Part shown: piece by piece, positions 26,341 through 36,149 of the stretch | How the letters are laid out: each line of letters opens with the position of its first letter | How positions within the stretch are numbered: position 1 is the first letter of the stretch | NCBI RefSeq assembly: GCF_028416575.1 | Contig: NZ_JAMQKB010000001.1 | Coordinates: 391,649-455,648, forward strand | DNA length: 64,000 nt | Direction of reading: 5' to 3' | Origin: Terrihalobacillus insolitus | GTDB taxonomy: Bacteria; Bacillota; Bacilli; Bacillales; Amphibacillaceae | Translations under genes and position numbers: made by a program | Notes under the pieces: generated by a model | The model's database searches: none | Told to the model about the DNA's origin: nothing | The model's input: the letters and a program-made list of their open reading frames with translations, nothing else

Positions 26341-26372
26341 AAAAAAGATTCTTGACCCCAAGAATCTTTTTT
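26341..26372 (+). terminator. Terminator of glutamate dehydrogenase gene
   Basis: Perfect 14-bp stem AAAAAAGATTCTTG / CAAGAATCTTTTTT with a 4-base loop and T-run. It works in both directions. Confidence 0.85.
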
Positions 26373-26405
26373 CATATTCATCCAGATTATAGCGAGCCCA
26401 TCGAC

Positions 26406-26567
26406 TCATGCCGCCTTATTGTCATCGTCATGATCCGTGTTCATTTTTTTAAAATGGTCTCGTTTTGCATCCCAGAAATACACCTTTGGAAGTCCCCAGT
26501 ATACCCAGTAGTCGTGAGCTAGGGAAGTGCCTACAAATAATATCATTTGCCAATCTAGATGCTTCAA
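26406..26567 (-). CDS. Small uncharacterised protein, 53 residues
   Basis: Start TTG at 26567 with a strong GGAAGGGGG ribosome binding site 6 bases upstream; stop TGA at 26406. It has a hydrophobic, aromatic-rich N-terminal half (MILFVGTSLAHDYWVYWGLP, starting at residue 8) and a charged tail ending with DDDNKAA. No family recognised. The start codon and length would hide it from simple ORF calling. Confidence 0.6.
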   Translation of the reverse strand: MKHLDWQMILFVGTSLAHDYWVYWGLPKVYFWDAKRDHFKKMNTDHDDDNKAA

Positions 26568-26735
26568 AGCAATCCCCCTTCCTTTATAGTGTACTATATT
26601 ACCGTAGTATCTTGTCTGAGAACATGTTTTTATATAAATGGGTGAGCCATTTTTACATGTTAAAGAAACTCTGCGATTACCGCGCTTTCTTTTAAGGCGA
26701 CAGCATAATACTTCATCGATTACATAGACTAGCGC

Positions 26736-26766
26736 AAAAATCAGGCCACCCCTGGGATGACCTGAT
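26736..26766 (-). terminator. Terminator of the ribose operon
   Basis: On the minus strand ATCAGG pairs with CCTGAT and, inside it, CATCCC with GGGGTG, followed by TTTTTG. It lies 18 bp after the rbsB stop. Confidence 0.75.
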
Positions 26767-26784
26767 CCTTCAATAAAAATGCAT

Positions 26785-27729
26785 TTACTCTGTTACTAGC
26801 TGTAATTCTACAGGGATAAATTCTTCAACCGATTCGCCATTTACTATCTTTCCTGCTGCTTCCACTGCACTTTGACCAATTACTTCAGGTTGTTGTGCGA
26901 TGGTTGCATTCATTCTGCCTTCTTTGACAGCTGTAACTGCGTCATCTGTTGCGTCAAATCCAACTACAATAACATCTTTTAACATATTTTGTGCTTCTAG
27001 TGCTTCAAGTGCACCAAGCGCCATTTCATCATTATGAGCGAAAACTGCATCAATTCCATCTACACTTTGGATAATGTTTTCCATTACAGATAATCCTTTT
27101 GTACGATCAAAGTCAGCGGATTGATTCGCAACGACTTCCATACCATCGATTTCATTAACGATATTGTTGAATCCTTCACCGCGCTCACGTGTTGCAGAAG
27201 CACCTGCGATCCCTTCCAATTCAACAATATTTCCTTCTTCACCTAGCTGTTCTGCGATGAACTTACCAGCCATTTCACCACCGGCAACGTTGTCAGAAGC
27301 GATATGTGTAACAACTTCGCCACCTTCTGCACTTCTGTCTACTGTAATAACTGGAACGCCTGCATCATTAGCTAATTCAATTGCGGATGAAACCGCTTCT
27401 GAATCTACTGGGTTAACTAAAAGTACATCAATATCTTGTTGCAACAAATCTTCAATATCACTTAGCTGTGTTGATGCATCGTTTTGTGCATCAGCAGTAA
27501 CGATTTCATATCCTTTTTCTTCTGCAGAATTTTCAGCACCATCACGTAATGTAACGAAAAACGGATTGTTCAAAGTTGAAATAGACAGACCAATTTTCAC
27601 TCCATCGTTGTCTGAAGCGTTATCGTCGCCACCGTCTGCATCATCAGACCCTGGTGCATTGGTAGAACACCCTGCCATTACAAGTAACAGTACTGCTAGT
27701 AACCCAAAAGATGTTAACCATTTTTTCAT
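26785..27729 (-). CDS. rbsB: Ribose ABC transporter substrate-binding lipoprotein
   Basis: 314 residues from the ATG at 27729 (AAGGGGG 8 bases upstream; the ATG two codons earlier is too close). Lipobox LLVMAGCST with Cys21, an acidic linker, then a type-1 periplasmic-binding domain with GLSISTLNNPFFVTLRDGAE, TVDRSAEGGEVVTHIASDN and VFAHNDEMALGALEAL. It captures ribose for RbsAC. Last gene of rbsRKDACB. Confidence 0.95.
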   Translation of the reverse strand: MKKWLTSFGLLAVLLLVMAGCSTNAPGSDDADGGDDNASDNDGVKIGLSISTLNNPFFVTLRDGAENSAEEKGYEIVTADAQNDASTQLSDIEDLLQQDIDVLLVNPVDSEAVSSAIELANDAGVPVITVDRSAEGGEVVTHIASDNVAGGEMAGKFIAEQLGEEGNIVELEGIAGASATRERGEGFNNIVNEIDGMEVVANQSADFDRTKGLSVMENIIQSVDGIDAVFAHNDEMALGALEALEAQNMLKDVIVVGFDATDDAVTAVKEGRMNATIAQQPEVIGQSAVEAAGKIVNGESVEEFIPVELQLVTE

Positions 27730-27804
27730 TTTCATTTCCCCCTTAAAATGCGTTTTAAAATTGTAATTCTATGGAATGGTGCACATATGGAACACCAGAA
27801 CTCC

Positions 27805-28740
27805 CTATTTGGACTTGCGATCAAGCAATACAGCTAATAAAATAACGCCGCCTTTTACAATTTGTTGATAGAATGATGAAACATTTAACAGGTTAAGACC
27901 ATTATCAATAACTCCAATAATTAATGCGCCAATCAATGTTCCAACAATTCTTCCGCGACCACCTGCTAAGCTCGTTCCGCCAATCACAACTGCAGCAATT
28001 GCATCAAGTTCATACATACTACCTGCAGTTGGCTGCGCAGAGTTTAAACGACTGGTGATAATAATGCCAGCTAACACGGATAGCATTCCGGTAAGGGAAT
28101 ACACCCAGATTTTTACACGGTCTGCTTTAATCCCTGATAAGGTGGATGCTTCTTCATTCCCACCTACAGCGTATACTTGACGGCCAAACACAGTATTGTG
28201 AAGTAAGAAAAACAATAGAACAAAAATTAGTAACATTAATACGGCTGGAAATGGAACCCCAAATACGTATCCTTTACCAATCATTTCAAAGGTAAAGCTA
28301 TCGGATAGCCCAGTAATCGGTCTTCCATCTGTGTAAACTAAAGTTGCACCACGGTACACAGTCATCGTAGCTAGTGTTGCAATAAATGGGGCAACTTTTC
28401 CTTTTGTAATAATTAGGCCATTTACTGCACCCAATACGAATCCGATCAGCAATCCTACAACTACGGCTAAGACAGGATCCATACCACTTGTTAATAATCC
28501 CGCTGTCAGAGCACTACCTAGCGCCAATATCGAACCCACGGAAAGATCAATCCCTGCCGTTAATATTACAAATGTCATTCCAAATGCAATTAGTGCATTG
28601 ACAGAGACCTGTCTAAATAAATTCAATATATTACTTAACGTAAAAAAGTTTTCACTTAATATTCCTAAAATAATCGCGATGAAAATGAGACCTACAAGTG
28701 GGCCAATTTTTGCTAAGTTATGGAACACAAATTGCTTCAT
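27805..28740 (-). CDS. rbsC: Ribose ABC transporter permease
   Basis: 311 residues, about eight to ten hydrophobic segments, with [19 protein letters not shown] near residue 63 and the conserved loop [16 protein letters not shown] near 190. It starts at ATG 28740, overlapping the rbsA stop by 4 bp (ATGA). Confidence 0.96.
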   Translation of the reverse strand: MKQFVFHNLAKIGPLVGLIFIAIILGILSENFFTLSNILNLFRQVSVNALIAFGMTFVILTAGIDLSVGSILALGSALTAGLLTSGMDPVLAVVVGLLIGFVLGAVNGLIITKGKVAPFIATLATMTVYRGATLVYTDGRPITGLSDSFTFEMIGKGYVFGVPFPAVLMLLIFVLLFFLLHNTVFGRQVYAVGGNEEASTLSGIKADRVKIWVYSLTGMLSVLAGIIITSRLNSAQPTAGSMYELDAIAAVVIGGTSLAGGRGRIVGTLIGALIIGVIDNGLNLLNVSSFYQQIVKGGVILLAVLLDRKSK

Positions 28741-30251
28741 GATTTCACTCCTCCCGTCGCTGCTGTCATAATTTTTTCTTGGTCAGCCTCACTTCGTTTG
28801 AAAACATCTGAGATTTTCCCTTCATGAATGACCATGATCCGATCACTTACACCAAGAACCTCTGGAAGTTCAGATGAAATCATGATAATGGCAACTCCAC
28901 TTTTCGTAAGTTGATTCATAATCGTATAGATTTCTTTTTTCGCACCAACATCAACACCTCTTGTTGGCTCATCTAAAATAAGAACTTTTGGTTGAATGCC
29001 TAGCCATTTTGCTATGACAACTTTTTGTTGATTCCCACCACTTAGCGATTTCACTTCTTGTTCTCCACCAGTTGTTCGAATGTGGAGTCGCTGAATTAAT
29101 TCATCCACTAGCTTCTTTTCTTTTGATTGAGTAATCATACCTTTATTAGAAATCGTTTTTAGATTTGTCAAAGCTATGTTTTTTCTAATAGATGTATCAA
29201 TTACCAGACCTTTCGTTTTTCGATCTTCTGAAATAAAACCAATTCCTGCTTTCACGGCGTCACTTGGATGGTTAATAGATAGTGGTTCTCCATGCATTTT
29301 GATCATTCCATTATCTTTTTTTCGAAAACCAAAAATCGTTTCCATGATTTCCGTTCGACCTGCACCCATTAATCCTGCAACACCTAAAATTTCGCCTTCT
29401 TTCACATGAAAACCAATGTTTTTGAAAAGTCCCGTTTTTTCAAGGTTCTCTATTTCGAGAACAATATCGCCTATCATTGTATCTCTCTCTGGAAAACGCT
29501 CACCAAGTTCTCTACCAACCATCATTTTCACAATGGCCTGAAATGACGTATCCGCAATGTTTTCCGTTCCGATATATTGTCCGTCGCGTAATACTGTTAT
29601 ACGATCACAAATTTCAAAAATTTCTTCCATTCGATGGGAGATGTAAATAATGCTAACTCCTTGCTCTTTGAGAGAGTCTACCACTTCAAAAAGACTTTTA
29701 ATTTCTCGATCCGTTAATGCAGCAGTTGGCTCATCCATTACAATCAATTCAGCATTTGTTGCTAATGCACGGGCAATCTCTATCATTTGCTGTTTCCCAA
29801 CCGACAAATCTCCAGCTATGTCATCAGGATGAATATTTTTTACTCCCAAACGACGCAAATTTTGTTCGGTTTTATTTCTCATTTCTTTCTTGTTTAAGAT
29901 TCCTGTCTTGCCATAGGTTAAATCTTTACCGAGAAACATATTTTGTGTAACCGTTAAATATGGAATAATGTTTAGCTCTTGGTGTATGACAATAATCCCT
30001 TTTTCTTCTGCTTGTTTTGGGTTGGAAAAAATAACTTCTTGCCCATTTATTTTAATGACACCGTTATCACGCTGGTGAATACCAGTCAAAACTTTCACTA
30101 AGGTAGATTTACCCGCGCCATTTTCACCCATTAATGCATGAATCTCTCCACGTCTTACTTCTAACTGAACATTTTGTAACACTTGGTTCCCAGAGAATGC
30201 TTTATTTATATTTTTCATCTCGACAATAGGGCTTCTATTCACGTTCCTCAC
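28737..30251 (-). CDS. rbsA: Ribose ABC transporter ATP-binding protein (tandem domains)
   Basis: 504 residues with two ABC domains. The first has Walker [10 protein letters not shown] (about 42-50), signature LSVGKQQ and Walker [12 protein letters not shown]. The second has a degenerate Walker [10 protein letters not shown] (about 287) and signature LSGGNQQK. This matches RbsA/MglA-type ATPases. GTG start at 30251 (30242 is a GTG alternative). Lies 9 bp after rbsD. Confidence 0.96.
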   Translation of the reverse strand: MRNVNRSPIVEMKNINKAFSGNQVLQNVQLEVRRGEIHALMGENGAGKSTLVKVLTGIHQRDNGVIKINGQEVIFSNPKQAEEKGIIVIHQELNIIPYLTVTQNMFLGKDLTYGKTGILNKKEMRNKTEQNLRRLGVKNIHPDDIAGDLSVGKQQMIEIARALATNAELIVMDEPTAALTDREIKSLFEVVDSLKEQGVSIIYISHRMEEIFEICDRITVLRDGQYIGTENIADTSFQAIVKMMVGRELGERFPERDTMIGDIVLEIENLEKTGLFKNIGFHVKEGEILGVAGLMGAGRTEIMETIFGFRKKDNGMIKMHGEPLSINHPSDAVKAGIGFISEDRKTKGLVIDTSIRKNIALTNLKTISNKGMITQSKEKKLVDELIQRLHIRTTGGEQEVKSLSGGNQQKVVIAKWLGIQPKVLILDEPTRGVDVGAKKEIYTIMNQLTKSGVAIIMISSELPEVLGVSDRIMVIHEGKISDVFKRSEADQEKIMTAATGGVKS

Positions 30252-30260
30252 TTCTTTCGG

Positions 30261-30656
30261 TTAAAAAATGACACCTGCTTGTAAAATCACGTTTGCATAT
30301 GGTGTTGCCTCACCCGTCCGAATCACTGCTTTTGCTTGTTTTGTTTTTTGCTTCAATGCATCATGGGAAATATACTGTTTTGGGATATCCGCATATGTAT
30401 CTATCAATTCTTCATGTAACATGCCATTCTTTTCTTTTATTTCATTTGCCAATGTCATTTCTTCAATTTTCATGTCATCGACGATTGCTCTTAGAACGGA
30501 TGTCAAACTCGGTGTTCCAAGTGCAATTGACACATCAATACACATCGTCTCTTCTGGAATTGGCAGGCCACAATCAGCGATGATTATCGTATCTGTATGG
30601 CCTAGTTTTGCAAGTACTGTTGTAATGTCTCGATTTAACATTCCTGACTTTTTCAC
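30261..30656 (-). CDS. rbsD: D-ribose pyranase
   Basis: 131 residues with KKSGMLNRDITTVLAKLGHTDTI at the N-terminus, DCGLPIPEE (about 29-37, with the catalytic surroundings) and the C-terminal GEATPYANVILQAGV. It converts beta-pyranose to the furanose form used by RbsK. The GTG start at 30656 overlaps the rbsK stop by 4 bp. Confidence 0.95.
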   Translation of the reverse strand: MKKSGMLNRDITTVLAKLGHTDTIIIADCGLPIPEETMCIDVSIALGTPSLTSVLRAIVDDMKIEEMTLANEIKEKNGMLHEELIDTYADIPKQYISHDALKQKTKQAKAVIRTGEATPYANVILQAGVIF

Positions 30657-31549
30657 TTGGTACCAGACCTTTCTTTCAAAAATTGTTCCACTTCTTGCTT
30701 TTTTGGCATACCACTTTGCGCACCAACCTTTGTTACGGACAGGGCTGCAGCTGCATTCGCAAATTGAACCGCTTCCGTTATCGAAGCACCAATGCCTAAT
30801 TTTGTGGCAAATGCACCATTAAAAGTATCTCCTGCTCCAGTTGTGTCTTTCACCTCCACTTGATAACTCGGTAAAAACTGCTTCGTACCATTCTCAAAAT
30901 ACTGAACTCCTTTATCACCTGTTGTTACAATAAGCTTCTCTTTGATAGATTCAAAAAGTAGGTCATTTTTGATCGACTCGGCTTCTATTTCATTTGGTGT
31001 TAAATAAGTTGTTGCTTTAAATAACGCATCTGGTAATGGTTGATAGGGTGCAGGATTTACAATAATTGGAACATTATATTTACTAGCGACCTTTAATGTA
31101 TACATCACGGTTTCTATCGGTATTTCCAGTTGAAGTAACAAAACATCACTGTGTTTAATAAGGTCAACATGCTTTTCTACTAATTCCGGCAACACAAGTT
31201 TATTTGCTCCAGATGCAACAATGATACGGTTGTCATCCTCTGATAGAATAATATTTGCTATACCCGTTGGCTTATTGGTAGCTGTATGGACACCTTCTAT
31301 ATTTATTCCTTCCGTCTCTAGATAGTTTAAGAGTGTCTTGCCGAAAGAATCACTTCCAACAGCACCGATCATATTTACATTCGCACCAAGTCTTGCCGCA
31401 GCAACAGCCTGATTCGCGCCCTTTCCACCTGGATAGGTTGCGAAATCATTTCCAAGAACCGTTTCACCTTGCATAGGCATCTTATTCGTTGTAATCGTTA
31501 GATCCATGTTGATACTTCCTACAATACTAACGATTGGTTTCTTACTCAT
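30653..31549 (-). CDS. rbsK: Ribokinase
   Basis: 298 residues, PfkB fold. N-terminal signature GGKGANQAVAAARLGANVNMIG (two segments around 42-63), catalytic DTTGAGDTFNGAF (Asp about 245). Phosphorylates ribose to ribose 5-phosphate with ATP. Starts 4 bp after the rbsR stop. Confidence 0.95.
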   Translation of the reverse strand: MSKKPIVSIVGSINMDLTITTNKMPMQGETVLGNDFATYPGGKGANQAVAAARLGANVNMIGAVGSDSFGKTLLNYLETEGINIEGVHTATNKPTGIANIILSEDDNRIIVASGANKLVLPELVEKHVDLIKHSDVLLLQLEIPIETVMYTLKVASKYNVPIIVNPAPYQPLPDALFKATTYLTPNEIEAESIKNDLLFESIKEKLIVTTGDKGVQYFENGTKQFLPSYQVEVKDTTGAGDTFNGAFATKLGIGASITEAVQFANAAAALSVTKVGAQSGMPKKQEVEQFLKERSGTK

Positions 31550-31553
31550 AACG

Positions 31554-32540
31554 TTATCTCCTTACTTTTGTTGATTCACGTTCGATTAGTTTTACAGTGA
31601 ACTCTTCTCTTTTTCTTAGAAGTTCTTTATCGTTAATGTGTTCGATAAGTATTTCGGCAGCACGTGCTCCAATATCATAGATTGGTTGTGCCATCGTTGT
31701 TAGAGATGGACTAGTTGTTTTACCTAGGGCAATACCATCAAAGCCAATAATCGATAAATCCTCTGGAACACGTAACCCCAGTGATTGTGCTGCTTTCATT
31801 ACACCAACACCCATTACATCGTTCGCCGCAAAAATACCATCTACCTCTGGATGATCTTTTAGTAGATTGATCGTAACCTCCACCGCTTTGTCAAAGTTAT
31901 ACCCTCCAGACACAACATAGCTTGACAAAAACCAATCCTCATCCTTGACAACATCCAAGTAACCCCGCAACCGTTGTACAGTATTACTAGCGTTTTCCGG
32001 ACCACAAATATGAGCAATCCGTTCACATCCTATTTCCTTTAAATATTCGGTAGCTTCTTTTGCACCTTCACGATTCGTTACCGTTACAGACGATAAATCA
32101 GAACTTAAAATTCGATCAAGTGCAATAATAGGAACATTTATATGTTGGATATGTTCTTTGTTTATCGTACTTGAAACAATAATAATTCCATCAACAGACT
32201 TCTGCTGAAGTGCATTTAAATATGTTATTTCTTTTTCAATATCATCATCTGTATTACACAATACAAATGTATAATCATGTTGATTCGTAACGTCCTCAAC
32301 TGCACGTGCAAGCTCTGGAAAGTAAGGGTTCATAATATCTGGAACAAACAATGCGATCATTTTTGAACGCCCTTTGAAAAGACTTCGCGCCACATCGTTT
32401 GGACGATAATTCAAATCACTAATTGCTTTGTTTACTCGTTCTTTCGTTGTCGGATTTACATAACCATTGCTGTTCAACACACGAGAAACCGTAGCAACTG
32501 ACACTTGAGCAAGCTTTGCAACATCCTTAATCGTTGCCAT
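31554..32540 (-). CDS. rbsR: Ribose operon repressor, LacI family
   Basis: 328 residues with HTH IKDVAKLAQVSVATVSRVLN (4-23), hinge NYRPNDVARSLFKGRSKMI and an effector domain typical of RbsR. First gene of the operon. Two palindromes sharing GTAACCCGTTACAT upstream (32595-32610, 32642-32657) are its probable operators. Confidence 0.93.
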   Translation of the reverse strand: MATIKDVAKLAQVSVATVSRVLNSNGYVNPTTKERVNKAISDLNYRPNDVARSLFKGRSKMIALFVPDIMNPYFPELARAVEDVTNQHDYTFVLCNTDDDIEKEITYLNALQQKSVDGIIIVSSTINKEHIQHINVPIIALDRILSSDLSSVTVTNREGAKEATEYLKEIGCERIAHICGPENASNTVQRLRGYLDVVKDEDWFLSSYVVSGGYNFDKAVEVTINLLKDHPEVDGIFAANDVMGVGVMKAAQSLGLRVPEDLSIIGFDGIALGKTTSPSLTTMAQPIYDIGARAAEILIEHINDKELLRKREEFTVKLIERESTKVRR

Positions 32541-32594
32541 TTCTCCACATCCATCGTTTATTTTGTCTTGTAAATATATATATGATCACTACAT

Positions 32595-32610
32595 ATGTAA
32601 CCCGTTACAT
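32595..32610. promoter_or_regulatory. RbsR operator 1
   Basis: ATGTAACCCGTTACAT, a 16-bp near-palindrome that extends symmetrically to 32591-32614. It is 55 bp upstream of rbsR. Confidence 0.7.
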
Positions 32611-32641
32611 ATGTATAAAAATAAAAAAGCAACTCTATTGT

Positions 32642-32657
32642 GTGTAACCCGTTACAT
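32642..32657. promoter_or_regulatory. RbsR operator 2
   Basis: GTGTAACCCGTTACAT, identical to operator 1 at 15 of 16 bases and 47 bp away. The pair brackets the probable promoter. Confidence 0.65.
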
Positions 32658-32747
32658 AGAATAATAAAACGTTTACAATGACGTGTCAATAGTTTTTAAA
32701 AAAGCATTCGCTACGCTACTCAAAAAATATTCTAAATTACGCGCTGT

Positions 32748-33235
32748 TATGAGAACACATTCTGGGGCAAATTTCTGATTATCGCGCTCTCATTCGGGTT
32801 ATGAGAACACATTCAAGGGCGTATTTCTTCTTAACGTGTTCTCATTCGAGCTATGAGAACACATTGAGGGGAGTATTTCTTCTCAACGCGCTCTCATTCG
32901 AGCTATGAGAACACATTCAGGGAAGTATTTCTTCTCAACGCGCTCTCATTCGAGCTATGAGAACACATTCAGGGGCAATATTCTTCTTAACGCGCTCTCA
33001 TTCGAGTTATGAGAACACATTTAGGGGCAATATTCTTCTTAACGCGCTCTCATTCGAGCTATAAGAACACATTCAGGGGAGTATTTCTTCTCAACGCGCT
33101 CTCATTCGAGCTATGAGAACACATTCAGGGGCGAAATTCTGCTTAACGCGCTCTCATTCGAGTTATGAAAACACATTTAGGGGCAATATTCTTCATATCG
33201 TGCTCTCATTCGGCCTATGAGAACTCCGAATGTCC
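32748..33235. repeat. Tandem array of nine 52-bp repeats plus a partial tenth
   Basis: Exact 52-bp period from 32748 to 33215, then a partial unit. Each unit begins TATGAGAACACATTC and ends GCGCTCTCATTCGAGC. The junction between units forms an imperfect palindrome CTCAT-7-ATGAG. Units differ at scattered positions. No ORF spans it and there are no unique spacers. A second array of the same period is at 49242-49590. Confidence 0.95.
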
Positions 33236-33346
33236 GCAATTGCCTTAGGAAGTTAATTTAACTTAAAATAATGGATAGAAATTAGAAACTATGTTCACTA
33301 AAAAATCTGCTCAATAACAATAATGAAAAAGAAAGGACGAAATATC

Positions 33347-33922
33347 ATGACCACAGAATCTACTAAATCAGAAAAACAAAAAATGTTAGATGGTGACCTC
33401 TATCATCCATCAGACCCACAACTTGTAGAGGAAAAGGCTCGTGCAAGGAAACTGACACGTGCATTTAATGAAACACCGGAATCAAAATTAAAAAAGCGCG
33501 AGGAAATAATAAAGTCTCTATTTGGCTCGACAGGAAACAATCTTTACATGGAGTCCAATTTTCATTGTGATTATGGCTATAACATCCATATTGGTGAAAA
33601 TTTTTATGCCAATTATGATTGCGTTATTTTAGATGGGGGGACGATTACGATCGGGGACAATTGTATGCTAGCACCGGGAGTACATATTTATACCGCTGGG
33701 CACCCAATGGATCCTACAGAGAGATCTACAGGAATAGAATACACAAAGCCTGTTGTCATCGGGGATAATGTGTGGATTGGCGGACGTTCCGTAATCAACC
33801 CTGGTGTAACAGTGGGAAATAATGTTGTGATAGCTTCTGGTTCCGTTGTTACCAAGGATATACCAGATAATGCAGTCGTAGCTGGTGTACCTACAAAAGT
33901 GATTAAATATATTAAATTTTGA
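33347..33922 (+). CDS. maa: Maltose/galactoside O-acetyltransferase (LbH hexapeptide family)
   Basis: 191 residues from the ATG at 33347 (GAAAGGA upstream; the ATG 8 codons earlier has no site). Starts with the Maa-type KQKMLDGDLYHPSDPQL, followed by a left-handed beta-helix of hexapeptide repeats with INPGVTVGNNVVIASGSVV and the catalytic His in YTAGHPMD (about 116). It transfers acetyl from acetyl-CoA to sugars such as maltose or glucose. Not obviously co-transcribed with neighbours. Confidence 0.92.
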   Translation: MTTESTKSEKQKMLDGDLYHPSDPQLVEEKARARKLTRAFNETPESKLKKREEIIKSLFGSTGNNLYMESNFHCDYGYNIHIGENFYANYDCVILDGGTITIGDNCMLAPGVHIYTAGHPMDPTERSTGIEYTKPVVIGDNVWIGGRSVINPGVTVGNNVVIASGSVVTKDIPDNAVVAGVPTKVIKYIKF

Positions 33923-34225
33923 TTGATGAGCTCCTCCTTTTTTGGCTTCATGTTCTTTCTTAAGCTTTTCTATTTCTGAGGCATTAAGGGCAGATAGGAA
34001 GTTCCTGTCCTATTATAGATTACGTATATTTTCATCAAGGTGCCCGCAATTTTCTAAAATGAATCCATCATGCTTTTATATTTCCATTTCGCAAATCCAT
34101 ACTTCCACTAGCTACCTAAACATTTATCACCATTGCGAACAAACACAAGATTGCAAAAACGAGGTTCACATATTATTTTAAATCCTGGCGAAAATAAGTA
34201 AAGCACTTAATAGGAGGTAAAATAA
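33923..34225. other. Intergenic, possible decayed coding fragment on the minus strand
   Basis: No intact gene. On the minus strand, about 34010 down to 33890, one frame stays open with a protein-like composition (FLSALNASEIEKLKKEHEAK) but has a stop just upstream and no start. It may be a relic or chance. No terminator clearly follows maa. Confidence 0.2.
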
Positions 34226-34681
34226 ATGGAGCACGTTAAAGCATTGACGATTAAGTTTGTTATGATTACTGCTATGTTAGCTATTGTATTGGGATTGTTT
34301 TATGGAGTTGGGTTCGGAGACATTGTAGCAATTGGGTTGATTTTAACTATTGCAGCTTATCTTATTGGGGATTTACTTACCTTGCCCGCATTGGGGAACG
34401 TATCTGCTACGCTTGCTGATTTTGGACTTGCATTTTTTGGTACTTGGATACTAGGAGCCTTATTTATAGAAGCTAGGATTCCTCTAATTTCCGCTTCGTT
34501 CATTTCGGCAATTGCTATTGCAGTTGGGGAAGTGTTCTTCCATCGTTATATGAAAGATCATGTGTTAGACGATAAACGTCAAAAAGATCGTCGATTGGTA
34601 CAGGATAAAAATTTAGCAACGGAATTTGCTGAGGAACATGAAGGACATGATATTCGAAAAGATGATAACAGGGAAGAATAA
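34226..34681 (+). CDS. DUF2512 (YndM-like) membrane protein
   Basis: 151 residues with four hydrophobic segments (about 8-28, 32-52, 60-80, 85-105) and a hydrophilic charged tail (110-151). KFVMITAMLAIVLG, AYLIGDLLTLPALGN and the HRYMKDHVL end of the membrane part fit DUF2512/YndM. Function unknown. ATG at 34226 after AGGAGG. Confidence 0.85.
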   Translation: MEHVKALTIKFVMITAMLAIVLGLFYGVGFGDIVAIGLILTIAAYLIGDLLTLPALGNVSATLADFGLAFFGTWILGALFIEARIPLISASFISAIAIAVGEVFFHRYMKDHVLDDKRQKDRRLVQDKNLATEFAEEHEGHDIRKDDNREE

Positions 34682-34695
34682 ATAACGGATGATTT

Positions 34696-34722
34696 AGGAG
34701 GGAAAAGTTTCCCTCCTTTTTT
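34696..34722 (+). terminator. Terminator of the DUF2512 gene
   Basis: AGGAGGGAAA / TTTCCCTCCT perfect 10-bp stem, 2-base loop, T6 tail. The rest of the gap to 34984 shows nothing further. Confidence 0.88.
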
Positions 34723-34984
34723 ACAAGATAAGAAAGTATAAAATGGATCTAGAACAGCAAAGCATTCTTGAATATTCACATTAAGCTTTATCTCATTTCC
34801 CGATTTGTGTCCTAATTGCACTTTCTCATAAGCAGGGTCAATTATGGATTCCCTATGACAGCTCCATACATATACGTGTAAAAATCCATTTTTATCGACA
34901 TATTTCCCGGGAAATGATCAATTGTAAATAACTCCAATCAATCATTTTTACTAATGTGTTAGGGTCATATTTTGTCTAGCCGTA

Positions 34985-36055
34985 TTAATCGTCCGAAACA
35001 CGCATTCCATTAGCTTTTCTTAACGATTGAAGCTTAGATAATAATTCTTTTCCAATAACCGGTTCAAATTGTTCATACACTGGGTTCAGTTCTTTCATCC
35101 AACTTTCCTTTTCCTCACGAGTTAACTCATGAATGTGTATATCGGATTTCTTTTTTATTTTTTCTAAAGCATTCTTATTCATCGTTAAAGCGTTTTGGAG
35201 ATTCCAATCTGTTGCTTCTTCCATTGCCTCGTTCAAACTCTTTTGGATATCTTGCGGAAGCCCATTCCAGAAGTCTTTGTTCATTAGCACAACATAGCTA
35301 AGCAAACCGTGGTTGCTTATTGTCATATGGTCTTGTACCTCGTAAAACTTTTTAGAGTATATGTTGGAAAGGGTATTTTCCTGTCCTGTGATTGTACCGT
35401 TTTCCAGGTTAAGGTATGTTAAATTAAATGGGATTTGGCTCGTTTGTACATTTAGTAAATCAAATTGCTTTTCAATCACATCTCCTGGCATAACACGAAA
35501 ATACTGTCCTTGAAAATCTTCTGGCTGGGTCAATGATCCCCTGTTACTGGTAACCTGTTTAAATCCATTGTTCCAAAGGGAGAAGCCAATAAGACGATCC
35601 GTGTTGGTTGCCTTCAGTAATGATTTCCCAATTTCTCCAGTCAATGCTTCATCAATTGATTCATACGTAGGAAATGCAAAAGGCAAATCTAGAAGGTTCA
35701 GCTCTGGAAATATGCTCGTTACTTTTGAAGAAGCAGGCGCGATCATTTGAACGTTTCCATTTTTTATTGCTTCTATCTCTTCTTCGTCCGAATAAAGAAT
35801 TCCGTTTGGAAAAACTTCGACTTTTACCCGCCCATTTGTTTTTTCTTGAGCTAACTCCGCAAACTTTTGAGCGGTTAACGCTTTTGGTGTGTTTTCTGCA
35901 ACGACGTAGCTAAATTTAATAATAATTTGATCATTAAGCCCCTCTTGTTCATCATCGTACACGATATCTTTATCATTTGATAGCAAGTTAAAAGTGGTGT
36001 ATAGCAATAAACCTAAAAACATGGAGACCAAAAGAACCCACATTACTTTTTTCAT
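34985..36055 (-). CDS. dctB: DctB-type dicarboxylate co-sensor (DctP-like, membrane-anchored)
   Basis: 356 residues of the TRAP DctP family but with an uncleaved-looking N-terminal membrane anchor (about 5-25, VLLVSMFLGLLLYTTF) and no lipobox Cys. The sequence DDEQEGLNDQIIIKF followed by VVAENTPKALTAQKFAELA resembles B. subtilis DctB, an extracytoplasmic binding protein that works with the sensor kinase DctS rather than in transport. It is divergent from dctS here with 94 bp between starts. The TRAP transporter has its own binding protein at 38716, which supports a sensing role (inference). Confidence 0.82.
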   Translation of the reverse strand: MKKVMWVLLVSMFLGLLLYTTFNLLSNDKDIVYDDEQEGLNDQIIIKFSYVVAENTPKALTAQKFAELAQEKTNGRVKVEVFPNGILYSDEEEIEAIKNGNVQMIAPASSKVTSIFPELNLLDLPFAFPTYESIDEALTGEIGKSLLKATNTDRLIGFSLWNNGFKQVTSNRGSLTQPEDFQGQYFRVMPGDVIEKQFDLLNVQTSQIPFNLTYLNLENGTITGQENTLSNIYSKKFYEVQDHMTISNHGLLSYVVLMNKDFWNGLPQDIQKSLNEAMEEATDWNLQNALTMNKNALEKIKKKSDIHIHELTREEKESWMKELNPVYEQFEPVIGKELLSKLQSLRKANGMRVSDD

Positions 36056-36149
36056 ATGTGCACACCTTTAAAATAGTATTTTGGGGTTATTGTATCATAC
36101 TTAATAGTGCTACAATATCGATATACAATTGGAAAGGAATTGCATCGAT

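Noticed and set aside
32748-33235. CRISPR array
   Set aside because: Units are similar over their full 52 bp, there is no constant-repeat/unique-spacer alternation, and no cas genes are present.
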